Shown: positions 18,009 to 25,276 of the stretch, piece by piece
How the letters are laid out: each line of letters opens with the position of its first letter
How positions within the stretch are numbered: the first letter of the stretch is position 1
Translations under genes and position numbers: made by a program
The notes under the pieces: model-generated
Database searches by the model: none
Told to the model about the DNA's origin: nothing
What the model saw: only the letters and a program-made list of their open reading frames with translations
DNA from: Heyndrickxia coagulans 36D1
GTDB lineage: Bacteria; Bacillota; Bacilli; Bacillales; Bacillaceae_C
Assembly (NCBI RefSeq): GCF_000169195.2
Contig: NC_016023.1
Coordinates: 3,410,001 to 3,474,000 of the forward strand
DNA: 64,000 nt
Reading direction: 5' to 3'

Positions 18009-19288
18009 CCTTTCACCCGTTTTTGGACCGCCCGCGCATGCCCGGCGAGCTGCTCTTCCGTAGCAATCGCCATCACATCCGGCGCCGCTTGCTGTAAAGC
18101 TTTTTCACCATAATATAAATACGTAATTTTTTTATAAAAATCGTCAACAGACAAACCGGAAGAAAACCGCGCCGTTCCCGATGTCGGCAGGATGTGGTTC
18201 GGGCCGCCGTAATAATCGCCGATGGCTTCCGGCGTGTTTTCTCCGAGAAAAACGGAGCCGGCATTTTTCACTTTTGAGAGCTGCAAGAGCGGATTTTCCA
18301 CCTGGATTTCCAAATGTTCTGGCGCAAGCCGGTTCGAAAGTGCAAAGGCTTCATCTATCGATTCAACAAGCACGGCTGCACTTTGCATCTTGATGGACAC
18401 TTCCCCGATGTCGCGGCGTGGGAGGACAACAAGCTGTTTTTCAAGTGCCGACTTTGTTTCATTGATCAGTTTCTGTGAGGTGGTGAACAAAAACGTTCTT
18501 GCACGTTCGTCGTGTTCGGCCTGGGCGATCAGATCGGCTGCTATATATACTGGATTAGCATTTTCATCGGCAATGATGGCGACTTCCGACGGGCCTGCGA
18601 TCATGTCGATGCCGACCGTGCCATATACGAGCGATTTGGCGGCAGCGACATATGCGTTCCCAGGGCCAACAATTTTATCGACTTTAGGAATCGTTTCCGT
18701 GCCGTATGCAAGCGCCCCGATCGCCTGGATGCCGCCAAGTTTGTAAATGGTCCCGACACCGGCAATATCGGCCGCTACGGATAAAACCGGTGCAATTTTC
18801 GTGCCGTTTCTCGCCGGTGTCGCCATGATCACTTCTTCCACGCCGGCAAGGACAGCTGGGATTGCGTTCATGAGAACGGATGACGGATAGCAGGCAGTCC
18901 CGCCCGGCACATAAATCCCGGCTTTTTCCACTGGCCGAAACAGCTGGCCTGAAATGATGTTTTCATTCATTTCCATGATCCGGGAGTTTTGCAGCTGTTT
19001 CGCGTGGAAACGGCGAATATTTTCCGCTGCTTTTTGCAAGGCGGAAATCACATCTTGCGGGACTTCGTGCCATGCCTGTTTGCGTTCTTCCGGTAAAACT
19101 TCCCACGATTCCGGCACTTCCCCGTCAAATTTGGCGGTATATTTTTTCACGGCGGCATCCCCATTTAAGCGAATGTCTTCCAGCACTTCCTTCGCGGTGC
19201 GCAGCACGCCTTCATCATGCACGCCGCTCTTGTTTTTCGATTGCAAAAACGTTTCGGCAAATGCTTCTTTTGTGTATTCCCGTATCAT
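18005..19288 (-). CDS. hisD: Histidinol dehydrogenase
   Basis: HisD oxidises histidinol to histidine in two NAD-dependent steps. The 427-aa protein carries the [18 protein letters not shown] and [10 protein letters not shown] segments, zinc-site Gln and His in IAQAEHD, and the catalytic Glu-His pair in LAPEHLEI. It has 4-nt overlaps with hisG upstream and hisB downstream. Confidence 0.97.
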   Translation of the reverse strand: MIREYTKEAFAETFLQSKNKSGVHDEGVLRTAKEVLEDIRLNGDAAVKKYTAKFDGEVPESWEVLPEERKQAWHEVPQDVISALQKAAENIRRFHAKQLQNSRIMEMNENIISGQLFRPVEKAGIYVPGGTACYPSSVLMNAIPAVLAGVEEVIMATPARNGTKIAPVLSVAADIAGVGTIYKLGGIQAIGALAYGTETIPKVDKIVGPGNAYVAAAKSLVYGTVGIDMIAGPSEVAIIADENANPVYIAADLIAQAEHDERARTFLFTTSQKLINETKSALEKQLVVLPRRDIGEVSIKMQSAAVLVESIDEAFALSNRLAPEHLEIQVENPLLQLSKVKNAGSVFLGENTPEAIGDYYGGPNHILPTSGTARFSSGLSVDDFYKKITYLYYGEKALQQAAPDVMAIATEEQLAGHARAVQKRVKG

Positions 19289-19905
19289 TTTGCGACCCCT
19301 TCTCCCTGTAGTTTTTCAATAAACGGCCAGATTGCCTGCTTTTTTATTTTTAACGCCGACCGGTTGGCGATCAGCCGCGCTGTGACCGGCTGAATCTCCT
19401 CTATGACGGTAAGCCCGTTTTCTCTCAATGTGTTACCCGTTTCCACGATGTCGACAATTGCATCAGCAAGGCCAACGATCGGCGCGAGTTCAACGGAGCC
19501 TTCGAGTTTCACGATGTCCACAGATTCCCCTTTTTCGCGGAAAAATTGCTCGGTCACATTTGGGTATTTGGTTGCGATCCGGCGTTTCCGCTGATGGCGG
19601 ACAGCCTCCGGTTTACCTGCAAGGGCAAACCGGCATTTCCCGAACGGAAGCGGCATTAAATCGAAAACATCGGGATGCGTTTCCGCCAAAATGTCCTCCC
19701 CGACAATGCCAAGATCGCAAATGCCGTACTCTACATATGTTGCAACATCAAAGCCTTTTACGAAAATGCAGGTGAATGCATCCGTTTCAACGAGGAGTTT
19801 TCTCCCTTTTTCAACGAGCGGTTCAACATGAAAGCCGCGCGACTTTAAATATTGCAAAAATTGTTTTTCCACTCTCCCTTTTGTAAGGGCAATGCTGATC
19901 GTCAA
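19285..19905 (-). CDS. hisG: ATP phosphoribosyltransferase, short form catalytic subunit
   Basis: HisG makes the first committed step, joining ATP and PRPP. It is the short form (206 aa), which lacks the C-terminal ACT domain and needs HisZ. The PRPP-binding region is in VDIVETGNTLRENGL. I chose the TTG at 19905: it has GGGAGG 10-11 nt upstream and overlaps the hisZ stop in the 4-nt sequence TTGA, the same spacing as all other his junctions. A TTG at 19923 lies before the SD. Confidence 0.95.
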   Translation of the reverse strand: MTISIALTKGRVEKQFLQYLKSRGFHVEPLVEKGRKLLVETDAFTCIFVKGFDVATYVEYGICDLGIVGEDILAETHPDVFDLMPLPFGKCRFALAGKPEAVRHQRKRRIATKYPNVTEQFFREKGESVDIVKLEGSVELAPIVGLADAIVDIVETGNTLRENGLTVIEEIQPVTARLIANRSALKIKKQAIWPFIEKLQGEGVAK

Positions 19906-21026
19906 ATTTCTTCCGCCTCCCAATGGCCGCTCACGTTTTTAAACTTGAGAACCTTATTGAATTCGCCTTCTGCAGGCGGCGCGAAACGGATATCCACGAT
20001 TTTTCCGCCGTATGCAGCTCGCAGCTTTTCTGCTTCCGCAAGCGTTTCTTCCCCGGCAATGATGCAGATTTTTTCCGGTTTTTCTTCCTGAGCCAGTTCC
20101 TCTGCCAGCATATCGGCATCAAAAGCAATGCCGACAGCTGTTGTTTGGCGGTGAAACTGTTCGTACAGCATGTCGTACCGCCCGCCAGAAAAGCAGGAAG
20201 CGCCGGTTTGTTTTAAAAATCCCCGGAACAAAATGCCGGTATAATAGGGCAGATTTTTCACCCGGCCAAGGTCAATCATGATGTCTTCCATTCCGACAGC
20301 CATGCAAATTTTGCCAAGCTTTTCGATATGAATAAGCATATCCGAAAGTGCCGGTTCCGTTTTCCATCTTTCCTGAAATGTCCGGATCATTTCGAACGAG
20401 CCGTACGCATCCACAAGTCCCGCCAGTTCCGCGGCAATTTTTGCATTGCCGCTTAAACTTGCAATCTCGAATACTTCATCTTTTCGTTTATCGTGCATGG
20501 CCCCCCTTAACCGGTCAACCTGACCGTCTTCCAGGTTCAGGCGTGCGACCAGTTCCTCAAAAATACCGGCGTGACCAAGCTCCACCATCACCCCGGTAAC
20601 GCCAAGCCTGTTAAAAAAGTCATGGGCAAAAAACAGGCATTCGCCTTCGCCTAAAAGTTCCGGCAGGTCCACCATTTCGATCCCGACCTGGCGGCTCTCA
20701 AGGCCGGGGGTATCCATTCTGAACACTGAACCCTGGTAAGCCCATTTACACGCCCGGAACGGTTTTTGCGAAAGCGCCCTTGCGATGGAGGTGGTCCAGT
20801 CCGGGCGCAAAACTTCAATCTGGCCGCGGCCATCAAACCATTTCAGCATATTTTGAAGCTTCATGCCAACCTTTTCATTTGTAAACGTATCCGCGTACTC
20901 AACAAGCGGTGTCGAGATTTCCGTATAATTCCGCTTCTCCGCCGTGCGACGGAACATTTCAAACACGGTTGCGCGGTTTTTGACAACCGTGCCCATTTCA
21001 TCCTGGCTGCCTTCCGGTAAAAACAT
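19902..21026 (-). CDS. hisZ: ATP phosphoribosyltransferase regulatory subunit
   Basis: HisZ is a class II aminoacyl-tRNA synthetase paralogue without tRNA-charging function. It forms the hetero-octamer with short HisG and gives histidine feedback control. The 374-aa protein shows HisRS-like motif 1 (FRRTAEKRNYTEISTPLVEY) and motif 2 (FRACKWAYQGSVFR). It is the first gene of the operon. The ATG at 21026 is 6 nt after AGGATGTG; a GTG at 21035 is an alternative. There is no T-box leader in the short upstream space. Confidence 0.93.
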   Translation of the reverse strand: MFLPEGSQDEMGTVVKNRATVFEMFRRTAEKRNYTEISTPLVEYADTFTNEKVGMKLQNMLKWFDGRGQIEVLRPDWTTSIARALSQKPFRACKWAYQGSVFRMDTPGLESRQVGIEMVDLPELLGEGECLFFAHDFFNRLGVTGVMVELGHAGIFEELVARLNLEDGQVDRLRGAMHDKRKDEVFEIASLSGNAKIAAELAGLVDAYGSFEMIRTFQERWKTEPALSDMLIHIEKLGKICMAVGMEDIMIDLGRVKNLPYYTGILFRGFLKQTGASCFSGGRYDMLYEQFHRQTTAVGIAFDADMLAEELAQEEKPEKICIIAGEETLAEAEKLRAAYGGKIVDIRFAPPAEGEFNKVLKFKNVSGHWEAEEI

Positions 21027-21059
21027 CGGTTTCACATCCTGTACTTTCTCTTTATTATG

Positions 21060-21079
21060 TTAGTACTCTAATACACTAA
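21060..21079. promoter_or_regulatory. Candidate operator upstream of the his operon
   Basis: TTAGTACTCTAATACACTAA is an imperfect palindrome (TTAGT at one end, ACTAA at the other). It lies about 35-55 nt upstream of hisZ, where the promoter should be. It could bind a histidine repressor; there is no direct proof. Confidence 0.3.
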
Positions 21080-21121
21080 AGGATTTGATTGCATTTAAGA
21101 TACCATATTTCAGAAAAGCGG

Positions 21122-21469
21122 TCAAGGTGAAAATTTTTGACAAGCCGGCTTGTCCCGGTCGATTTGGAAATAGAGCGGATAATGGGCGGCGCATCCGGGG
21201 TTAAATGGCGCGCCGCAATGCGGGCAAGCGCTTGCCCCCATATATTCCCGGATCGTCATTTCATGCTTGCAGACACCGCAAAGAACCGCTTTTGTATCCC
21301 ATTCCCGTTTTTCCCACCGCTCGATCGGATGGGCTTCCGCTTCCTCATGGCATTGATAACACGGATAATACTTTCCGCAGCATTTAAAACGGATGGCTAC
21401 GACATCCAACGGAGAAGCATAATGGATGCAGCGCGTCTCATCATCTACCACCGGGCCGTACACTTTCAT
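21122..21469 (-). CDS. CHY zinc-finger protein
   Basis: This 115-aa protein is made almost wholly of a CHY zinc finger. It has CIHYASPLDVVAIRF, then CCGKYYPCYQCHEEAEAH, CGVCKHEMTI and CPHCGAPFNPGC, giving a full set of Cys/His ligands for about three zinc ions. In Bacillus these are small stand-alone proteins of unknown role. The ATG at 21469 follows AAAGGAG. The frame continues upstream into the mobile element described next, so a longer annotated start would be false. Confidence 0.88.
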   Translation of the reverse strand: MKVYGPVVDDETRCIHYASPLDVVAIRFKCCGKYYPCYQCHEEAEAHPIERWEKREWDTKAVLCGVCKHEMTIREYMGASACPHCGAPFNPGCAAHYPLYFQIDRDKPACQKFSP

Positions 21470-21575
21470 TGGAAACGCTCCTTTTGAAATTTTTTCTTTG
21501 TTTTTAACATACAGGAATTTGGCTTTCACATCAATGAAACGGGCGCAAAAAAGCTGGCGGTCCCGAGCCGGAAAA

Positions 21576-21585
21576 GGGCTATTTA
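21576..21585. repeat. Left copy of 10-bp flanking direct repeat
   Basis: GGGCTATTTA directly abuts the left end of the element. An identical copy is at 22068-22077. This is what a target-site duplication looks like. Confidence 0.65.
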
Positions 21586-21601
21586 GGGCTTGCTGAATTA
21601 G

Positions 21602-21696
21602 CAAAATTCCTAGATTTGGCAAGGATGCTGACAGCTTTGGCATAAATTTAATACAAGGGTTTTATAAAGAATACAGGGAAAAGCTTGCACTTGAAA
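21602..21696. repeat. 95-bp direct repeat, copy 1
   Basis: It begins CAAAATTCCTAGATTTGGC and ends CTTGCACTTGAAA. Copy 2 at 21868-21962 has the same length and differs by scattered substitutions and two compensating indels, roughly 85-90% identical by eye. Confidence 0.85.
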
Positions 21697-21702
21697 CGCA
21701 CC

Positions 21703-21851
21703 CTATGTTAAGGAAGGCCACCAATTTTCCACGCTTCCTTAACATAGACGGGCTCTATGTCAAGGAAGAGCCTCGTTTTTGCTTGCTTCCTTAACGTAGA
21801 CGAGTCCTATGTGAAGAAAGGCCGTCAATTTTCCAGGCTTTCTTAACATAG
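21703..21851. repeat. Three tandem 45-nt hairpins with 52-nt period
   Basis: Hairpins lie at 21703-21747, 21755-21799 and 21807-21851. Each has a 14-bp stem based on CTATGTTAAGGAAG and its complement, a 17-nt loop, and a 7-nt linker to the next. Stem 1 is perfect. Stem 3 has changed on both sides at one pair (G-C in stem 1 to A-T), keeping pairing. No poly-T follows, so these are not ordinary terminators. Confidence 0.85.
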
Positions 21852-21867
21852 GGCTTGCAAAAATAAC

Positions 21868-21962
21868 CAAAATTCCTAGATCTGGCAAGGATGCTGACAG
21901 CTTTGGCAAAAATTTAGATGCAAGGGTGTTATAAAAATCCAGAGAAAAGCTTGCACTTGAAA
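21868..21962. repeat. 95-bp direct repeat, copy 2
   Basis: This copy begins CAAAATTCCTAGATCTGGC and ends CTTGCACTTGAAA, matching copy 1 in orientation and length. Together they bracket the triple hairpin. Confidence 0.85.
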
Positions 21963-22067
21963 GCTGATTCAATGTATAGAGAAGACAGAATCGTATTTTT
22001 AAAGATGGATTCTTCTAGAACTTACTGACAAATTGGGTACAAACTCAGAATCGGATTCGTTCAGCAA

Positions 22068-22077
22068 GGGCTATTTA
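22068..22077. repeat. Right copy of 10-bp flanking direct repeat
   Basis: GGGCTATTTA follows the right end of the element and includes the corA stop codon (CTA on the + strand at 22071-22073). It matches the left copy exactly. Confidence 0.65.
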
Positions 22078-23030
22078 AATAATGATTTTTTCTTATTCCC
22101 TTTTAAAATATCGCCTGTCCATCCTTTCCGGTACAAATAGATATAAAGCAGGATGGTATTTACGACAATTAGGCCGAGTGCTGCAATATAGCCGTAGCGC
22201 CAGGAGAGTTCCGGCATGTTTTTAAAGTTCATGCCCCATAAGGCGCTCCAGGCGGAAATCGGGGTAAACAGCGTCGTTAAAACGGTCAGAGTTTTCATAA
22301 TCGAATTTCCCCTGTGGCCTGAAACCACTTCTTCCACTTTGAGCAGCGTATCGATTTCCTGTTGGTAATCCTGCAAAAGCGCAAGGCATCTTTCGATTTT
22401 CATGACCCTTTGCCGGACTTGCGGATATTCCAAAATATCAGTGCCAAATCCTTCCTGCATGCCGTATAATATCTCTTTCACCGGGATCATCAAATTCCGG
22501 CAGACGAGCAGTTCGTGGCGGCGTTCGTATATTTTATCAAGCGTGTCAATATTGTTCCTTTTCTGGATCTCCCAGATCAGTTCGTTTAATTTAATTTCAA
22601 ATTCGTCTATTTTATCTAGGTAATTGTTTACGATCGCGCCGATGATAATAAAAAATGCCTCAATGGCATTGCGGGAATAGGCCATCTGCCCGATGACTTT
22701 TTCGATTTCCGTATTTTTCAGCTTGGAAAAATCAAGATCTACCGTCAACAGCGTTTTTTCGGTGATGTAAAAGTGAAACATATCATGTTCCTCACGGTTG
22801 ATCGTGTGCTGGTCAAAAATAAGCGAGCCTTCGACAAACGGCCGGTCATTTTGGGTCGTATCAATCTTTAAAGTGTTTGTATCATCATTTTTTATATTTT
22901 TAATCCATGTTTTGCATTCCTCGTTTTCATCAATAATCCGTGCGATTTCTTTCTCGTCCGCACTTTCCAGCTGATACCATTTCCAGTTGTTTTCCTTGTT
23001 TTTATACAGATGTAACAAACGTCTTCCCAC
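22071..23030 (-). CDS. corA: CorA family divalent cation transporter
   Basis: This 319-aa protein has the long cytosolic N-terminal domain, a coiled stalk and two C-terminal membrane helices of the CorA magnesium/cobalt channel family. The signature Gly-Met-Asn is in WGMNFKNMPEL after the first helix (LTVLTTLFTPISAWSALW). It should conduct Mg2+ inward. The start is GTG at 23030 behind GGGAAGAG. The mobile element sits exactly at its stop codon, and the protein end looks intact (KKKSLFK). Confidence 0.9.
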   Translation of the reverse strand: MGRRLLHLYKNKENNWKWYQLESADEKEIARIIDENEECKTWIKNIKNDDTNTLKIDTTQNDRPFVEGSLIFDQHTINREEHDMFHFYITEKTLLTVDLDFSKLKNTEIEKVIGQMAYSRNAIEAFFIIIGAIVNNYLDKIDEFEIKLNELIWEIQKRNNIDTLDKIYERRHELLVCRNLMIPVKEILYGMQEGFGTDILEYPQVRQRVMKIERCLALLQDYQQEIDTLLKVEEVVSGHRGNSIMKTLTVLTTLFTPISAWSALWGMNFKNMPELSWRYGYIAALGLIVVNTILLYIYLYRKGWTGDILKGNKKKSLFK

Positions 23031-23209
23031 TTTCTCTTCCCTTTTTTATTCCCGCTTGCCTGCTGTATCAAACGTTTCTCTTCCTTTTAGGTTTTCACTG
23101 TTGGTGGCGGAAAAGCGAACGGGTAACACGCTTTGTCAAGGCATGGCATACATGAAAAGGCAAGCCCGTGCATAAAATGTACAAGTTTTCCTCGGGAGGA
23201 GTGGGGGAT

Positions 23210-23842
23210 GTGGACATCGGCATTTTTGCCGGCTATGTGTTTCTCGGGCTTTCTTTGGCTGCGCCGATCGGGCCGGTCAATTCCGCGCGCATTGACAAAG
23301 GCATTAAAAACGGTTTTTGGCATGCGTGGATGGTCGGGACCGGGTCGATGATCGCGGACGGCATTTTTATGGCGGCAGTGTACTTGGGGCTTGTCCGGTT
23401 TTTAAATATTGAAATGGTGCAGGTCTTTCTCTGGCTGTTTGGCGGATTTATCCTCATTTATACCGGCGTGGAAAGTGTAATCAGCTCAAAAACAATCACC
23501 GTTGATTTATACCGGAAGAAAGATCCGCTTGCCGCATGCTTTTTAACAGGATTTATCATGTCGATCACAAGTCCTTTATCCATTTTGTTCTGGCTTGGCA
23601 TATACGGGTCTGTCCTTGCCAAAACCGCCGGCCATTACGGGACGGGCATGTTGCTGGCATACAGCAGCATGATTTTTGTGGGACTTGCCATCTGGGATGT
23701 GTTCATCGCCGGTTTGACGGGCGGATTCCGGCGCTATTTCAATCACCGGACACTGCAAATCATTTCCCTCGCTTCCGGCGCGTCTTTAATCGGATTCGGC
23801 CTGTATTTCGGCGTGCAGGGGATCAAAACGCTTCTGTCTTAA
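23210..23842 (+). CDS. LysE family amino acid exporter
   Basis: This 210-aa protein with about six membrane segments has the LysE/RhtB signature GLSLAAPIGPVNSARI near the N-terminus. It probably exports an amino acid or related metabolite; the substrate is not predictable. The GTG at 23210 follows GGGAGGAG by 8 nt. Longer frames starting at 23168 lack a good SD. It lies about 70 nt before the APC permease gene, with no clear terminator between, so cotranscription is possible. Confidence 0.83.
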   Translation: MDIGIFAGYVFLGLSLAAPIGPVNSARIDKGIKNGFWHAWMVGTGSMIADGIFMAAVYLGLVRFLNIEMVQVFLWLFGGFILIYTGVESVISSKTITVDLYRKKDPLAACFLTGFIMSITSPLSILFWLGIYGSVLAKTAGHYGTGMLLAYSSMIFVGLAIWDVFIAGLTGGFRRYFNHRTLQIISLASGASLIGFGLYFGVQGIKTLLS

Positions 23843-23914
23843 GAAACATCAAGGACTTGTACATAAACCGGCCTGCTTTATCAAACAGTATGTAAGGTAA
23901 AGGAGGGAACCGGG

Positions 23915-25276
23915 ATGGGCAACCAGAAGCAACCATCTAAAGCGACAAAAAACGGCAACCTGACGTGGTGGCAGCTTTCGCTTGTCGGTGTCGGCTGTAC
24001 GATCGGAACCGGCTATTTTCTCGGATCGGGTATCGGGATCAAAACGACAGGCCCTTCCATCGTGTTGTCATTCCTGATTGCGGCCGCCGGTACATATATT
24101 GTTTTCCGCGCGCTTGCGAAAATGACGGCACGCGACCCGCACGAAGGCTCGTTTTGTTATTATGCAAAAAAAGCTTACGGCAACTGGGCAGGATTCAGCT
24201 GCGGCTGGAATTACTGGTGTTCGAATGTGCTTATTATGGGGAGCCAGCTGACCGCATTGTCCATTTTAACAAAATTCTGGTTTCATGCGGTGCCGCTGTG
24301 GATACTGGCCGCCATTTACGCAGCCCTTTCCATTGTTGTTGTCCTGCTTGGCACAAAAGGTTTTGATAAGGTGGAAAATATTCTCGCTGTCATCAAAACG
24401 GCCGCCATCATCATGTTTATTGTGCTTGCCTTTTGTGCCCTTTTTGGTTGGATTGACGGCGGGCGGGGAACGGGCGGGTGCCTCCCTGATGGTCTCCACG
24501 GCTATTTTCCCCATGGCGCGTTAGGCTTTTGGGCTTCGCTCATTTATGCGTTTTATGCGTTTGGCGGCATTGAAGTGATCGGGCTGATGGCGATGCAATT
24601 GAAAAACAAAGAAGATGCGCCGAAAGCCGGATCGATCATGCTAGTCGTTCTAACGATGATTTACGTGGTCTCGCTCGGGCTTGCCGTCACAATGGAACAC
24701 TATACGGCTTTTAATGATAAAGAAAGTCCGTTTGTCAAGGCAATGGCGGACTATCATCTCACCTTTTTCCCCCACGTCTTTAACGGCGCCATTATCATTG
24801 CCGGATTTTCGACGATGACGGCCGCGCTGTTCGGGGTTACCAATTTGCTCGTAACCTTGTCGAATGACGGGGATGCGCCAAAATGGTTCGGCAAAAAAAT
24901 AAAAAAATGGAAAAACCTTCCGCTTCCTTCGCTCGGGCTTGCGGCTTGCGGCCTGGTTCTTTCCATTATTACAGCCCTTTTGCTGCCGGGGAAAATTTAT
25001 GAATACATTACAACAGCAGCCGGGATTTTGCTGCTGATGAACTGGCTATTTATTATCCTTTCGGCTTTTCGCGTCTTAAAACTAAACGGCGGCGGAAAAA
25101 TCACGGCCATAGCCGGTATCCTTTTCCTGCTGCTTGCGATCAGCGGGACACTGGCGGAAAAAGAAATCCGCCCCGGGTTTTATGCCAGTTTCATCGTCAT
25201 GGTGATCATCATTGCCATTGCCGTTTTCGTGAGCCGGAAGAAAAAACAAGCTTCGCACAAACCGGCCCCTGAATAA
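23915..25276 (+). CDS. Amino acid permease (APC family)
   Basis: This 453-aa, about 12-TM protein fits the amino acid-polyamine-organocation superfamily. The first helix carries the substrate-binding glycines in SLVGVGCTIGTGYFLGSG. The second includes TGPSIVLSFL. It likely imports an amino acid by proton symport; substrate is unknown. The ATG at 23915 follows AAAGGAGGG. It converges on topB with the two stops immediately adjacent (25276/25277) and no room for a terminator between them. Confidence 0.87.
   Translation: MGNQKQPSKATKNGNLTWWQLSLVGVGCTIGTGYFLGSGIGIKTTGPSIVLSFLIAAAGTYIVFRALAKMTARDPHEGSFCYYAKKAYGNWAGFSCGWNYWCSNVLIMGSQLTALSILTKFWFHAVPLWILAAIYAALSIVVVLLGTKGFDKVENILAVIKTAAIIMFIVLAFCALFGWIDGGRGTGGCLPDGLHGYFPHGALGFWASLIYAFYAFGGIEVIGLMAMQLKNKEDAPKAGSIMLVVLTMIYVVSLGLAVTMEHYTAFNDKESPFVKAMADYHLTFFPHVFNGAIIIAGFSTMTAALFGVTNLLVTLSNDGDAPKWFGKKIKKWKNLPLPSLGLAACGLVLSIITALLLPGKIYEYITTAAGILLLMNWLFIILSAFRVLKLNGGGKITAIAGILFLLLAISGTLAEKEIRPGFYASFIVMVIIIAIAVFVSRKKKQASHKPAPE

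Larger units (their letters stand above)
21586..22067. mobile_element. 482-bp non-autonomous (MITE-like) element
   Basis: The element starts GGGCTTGCTGAA and ends TTCAGCAA, so it has at least an 8-bp terminal inverted repeat (TTGCTGAA / TTCAGCAA). It is bounded by the 10-bp direct repeat GGGCTATTTA, whose right copy contains the corA stop codon. No transposase or other convincing gene lies inside. It holds two 95-bp direct repeats (21602-21696 and 21868-21962) flanking three tandem hairpins (21703-21851). I infer a transposed element moved by a transposase in trans; the IS family is unknown. Confidence 0.65.

Noticed and set aside
21036-21121. T-box leader for the his operon
   Set aside because: The space between hisZ and the convergent-side gene is too short and no T-box or specifier structure is visible.
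21470-21643. N-terminal extension of the CHY zinc-finger protein
   Set aside because: The added residues are encoded by the mobile element and its flank, and a strong SD precedes the internal ATG at 21469.
21703-21851. CRISPR array
   Set aside because: The repeats are three palindromic units with conserved linkers and only loop variation; there are no spacer-like unique segments and no cas genes.
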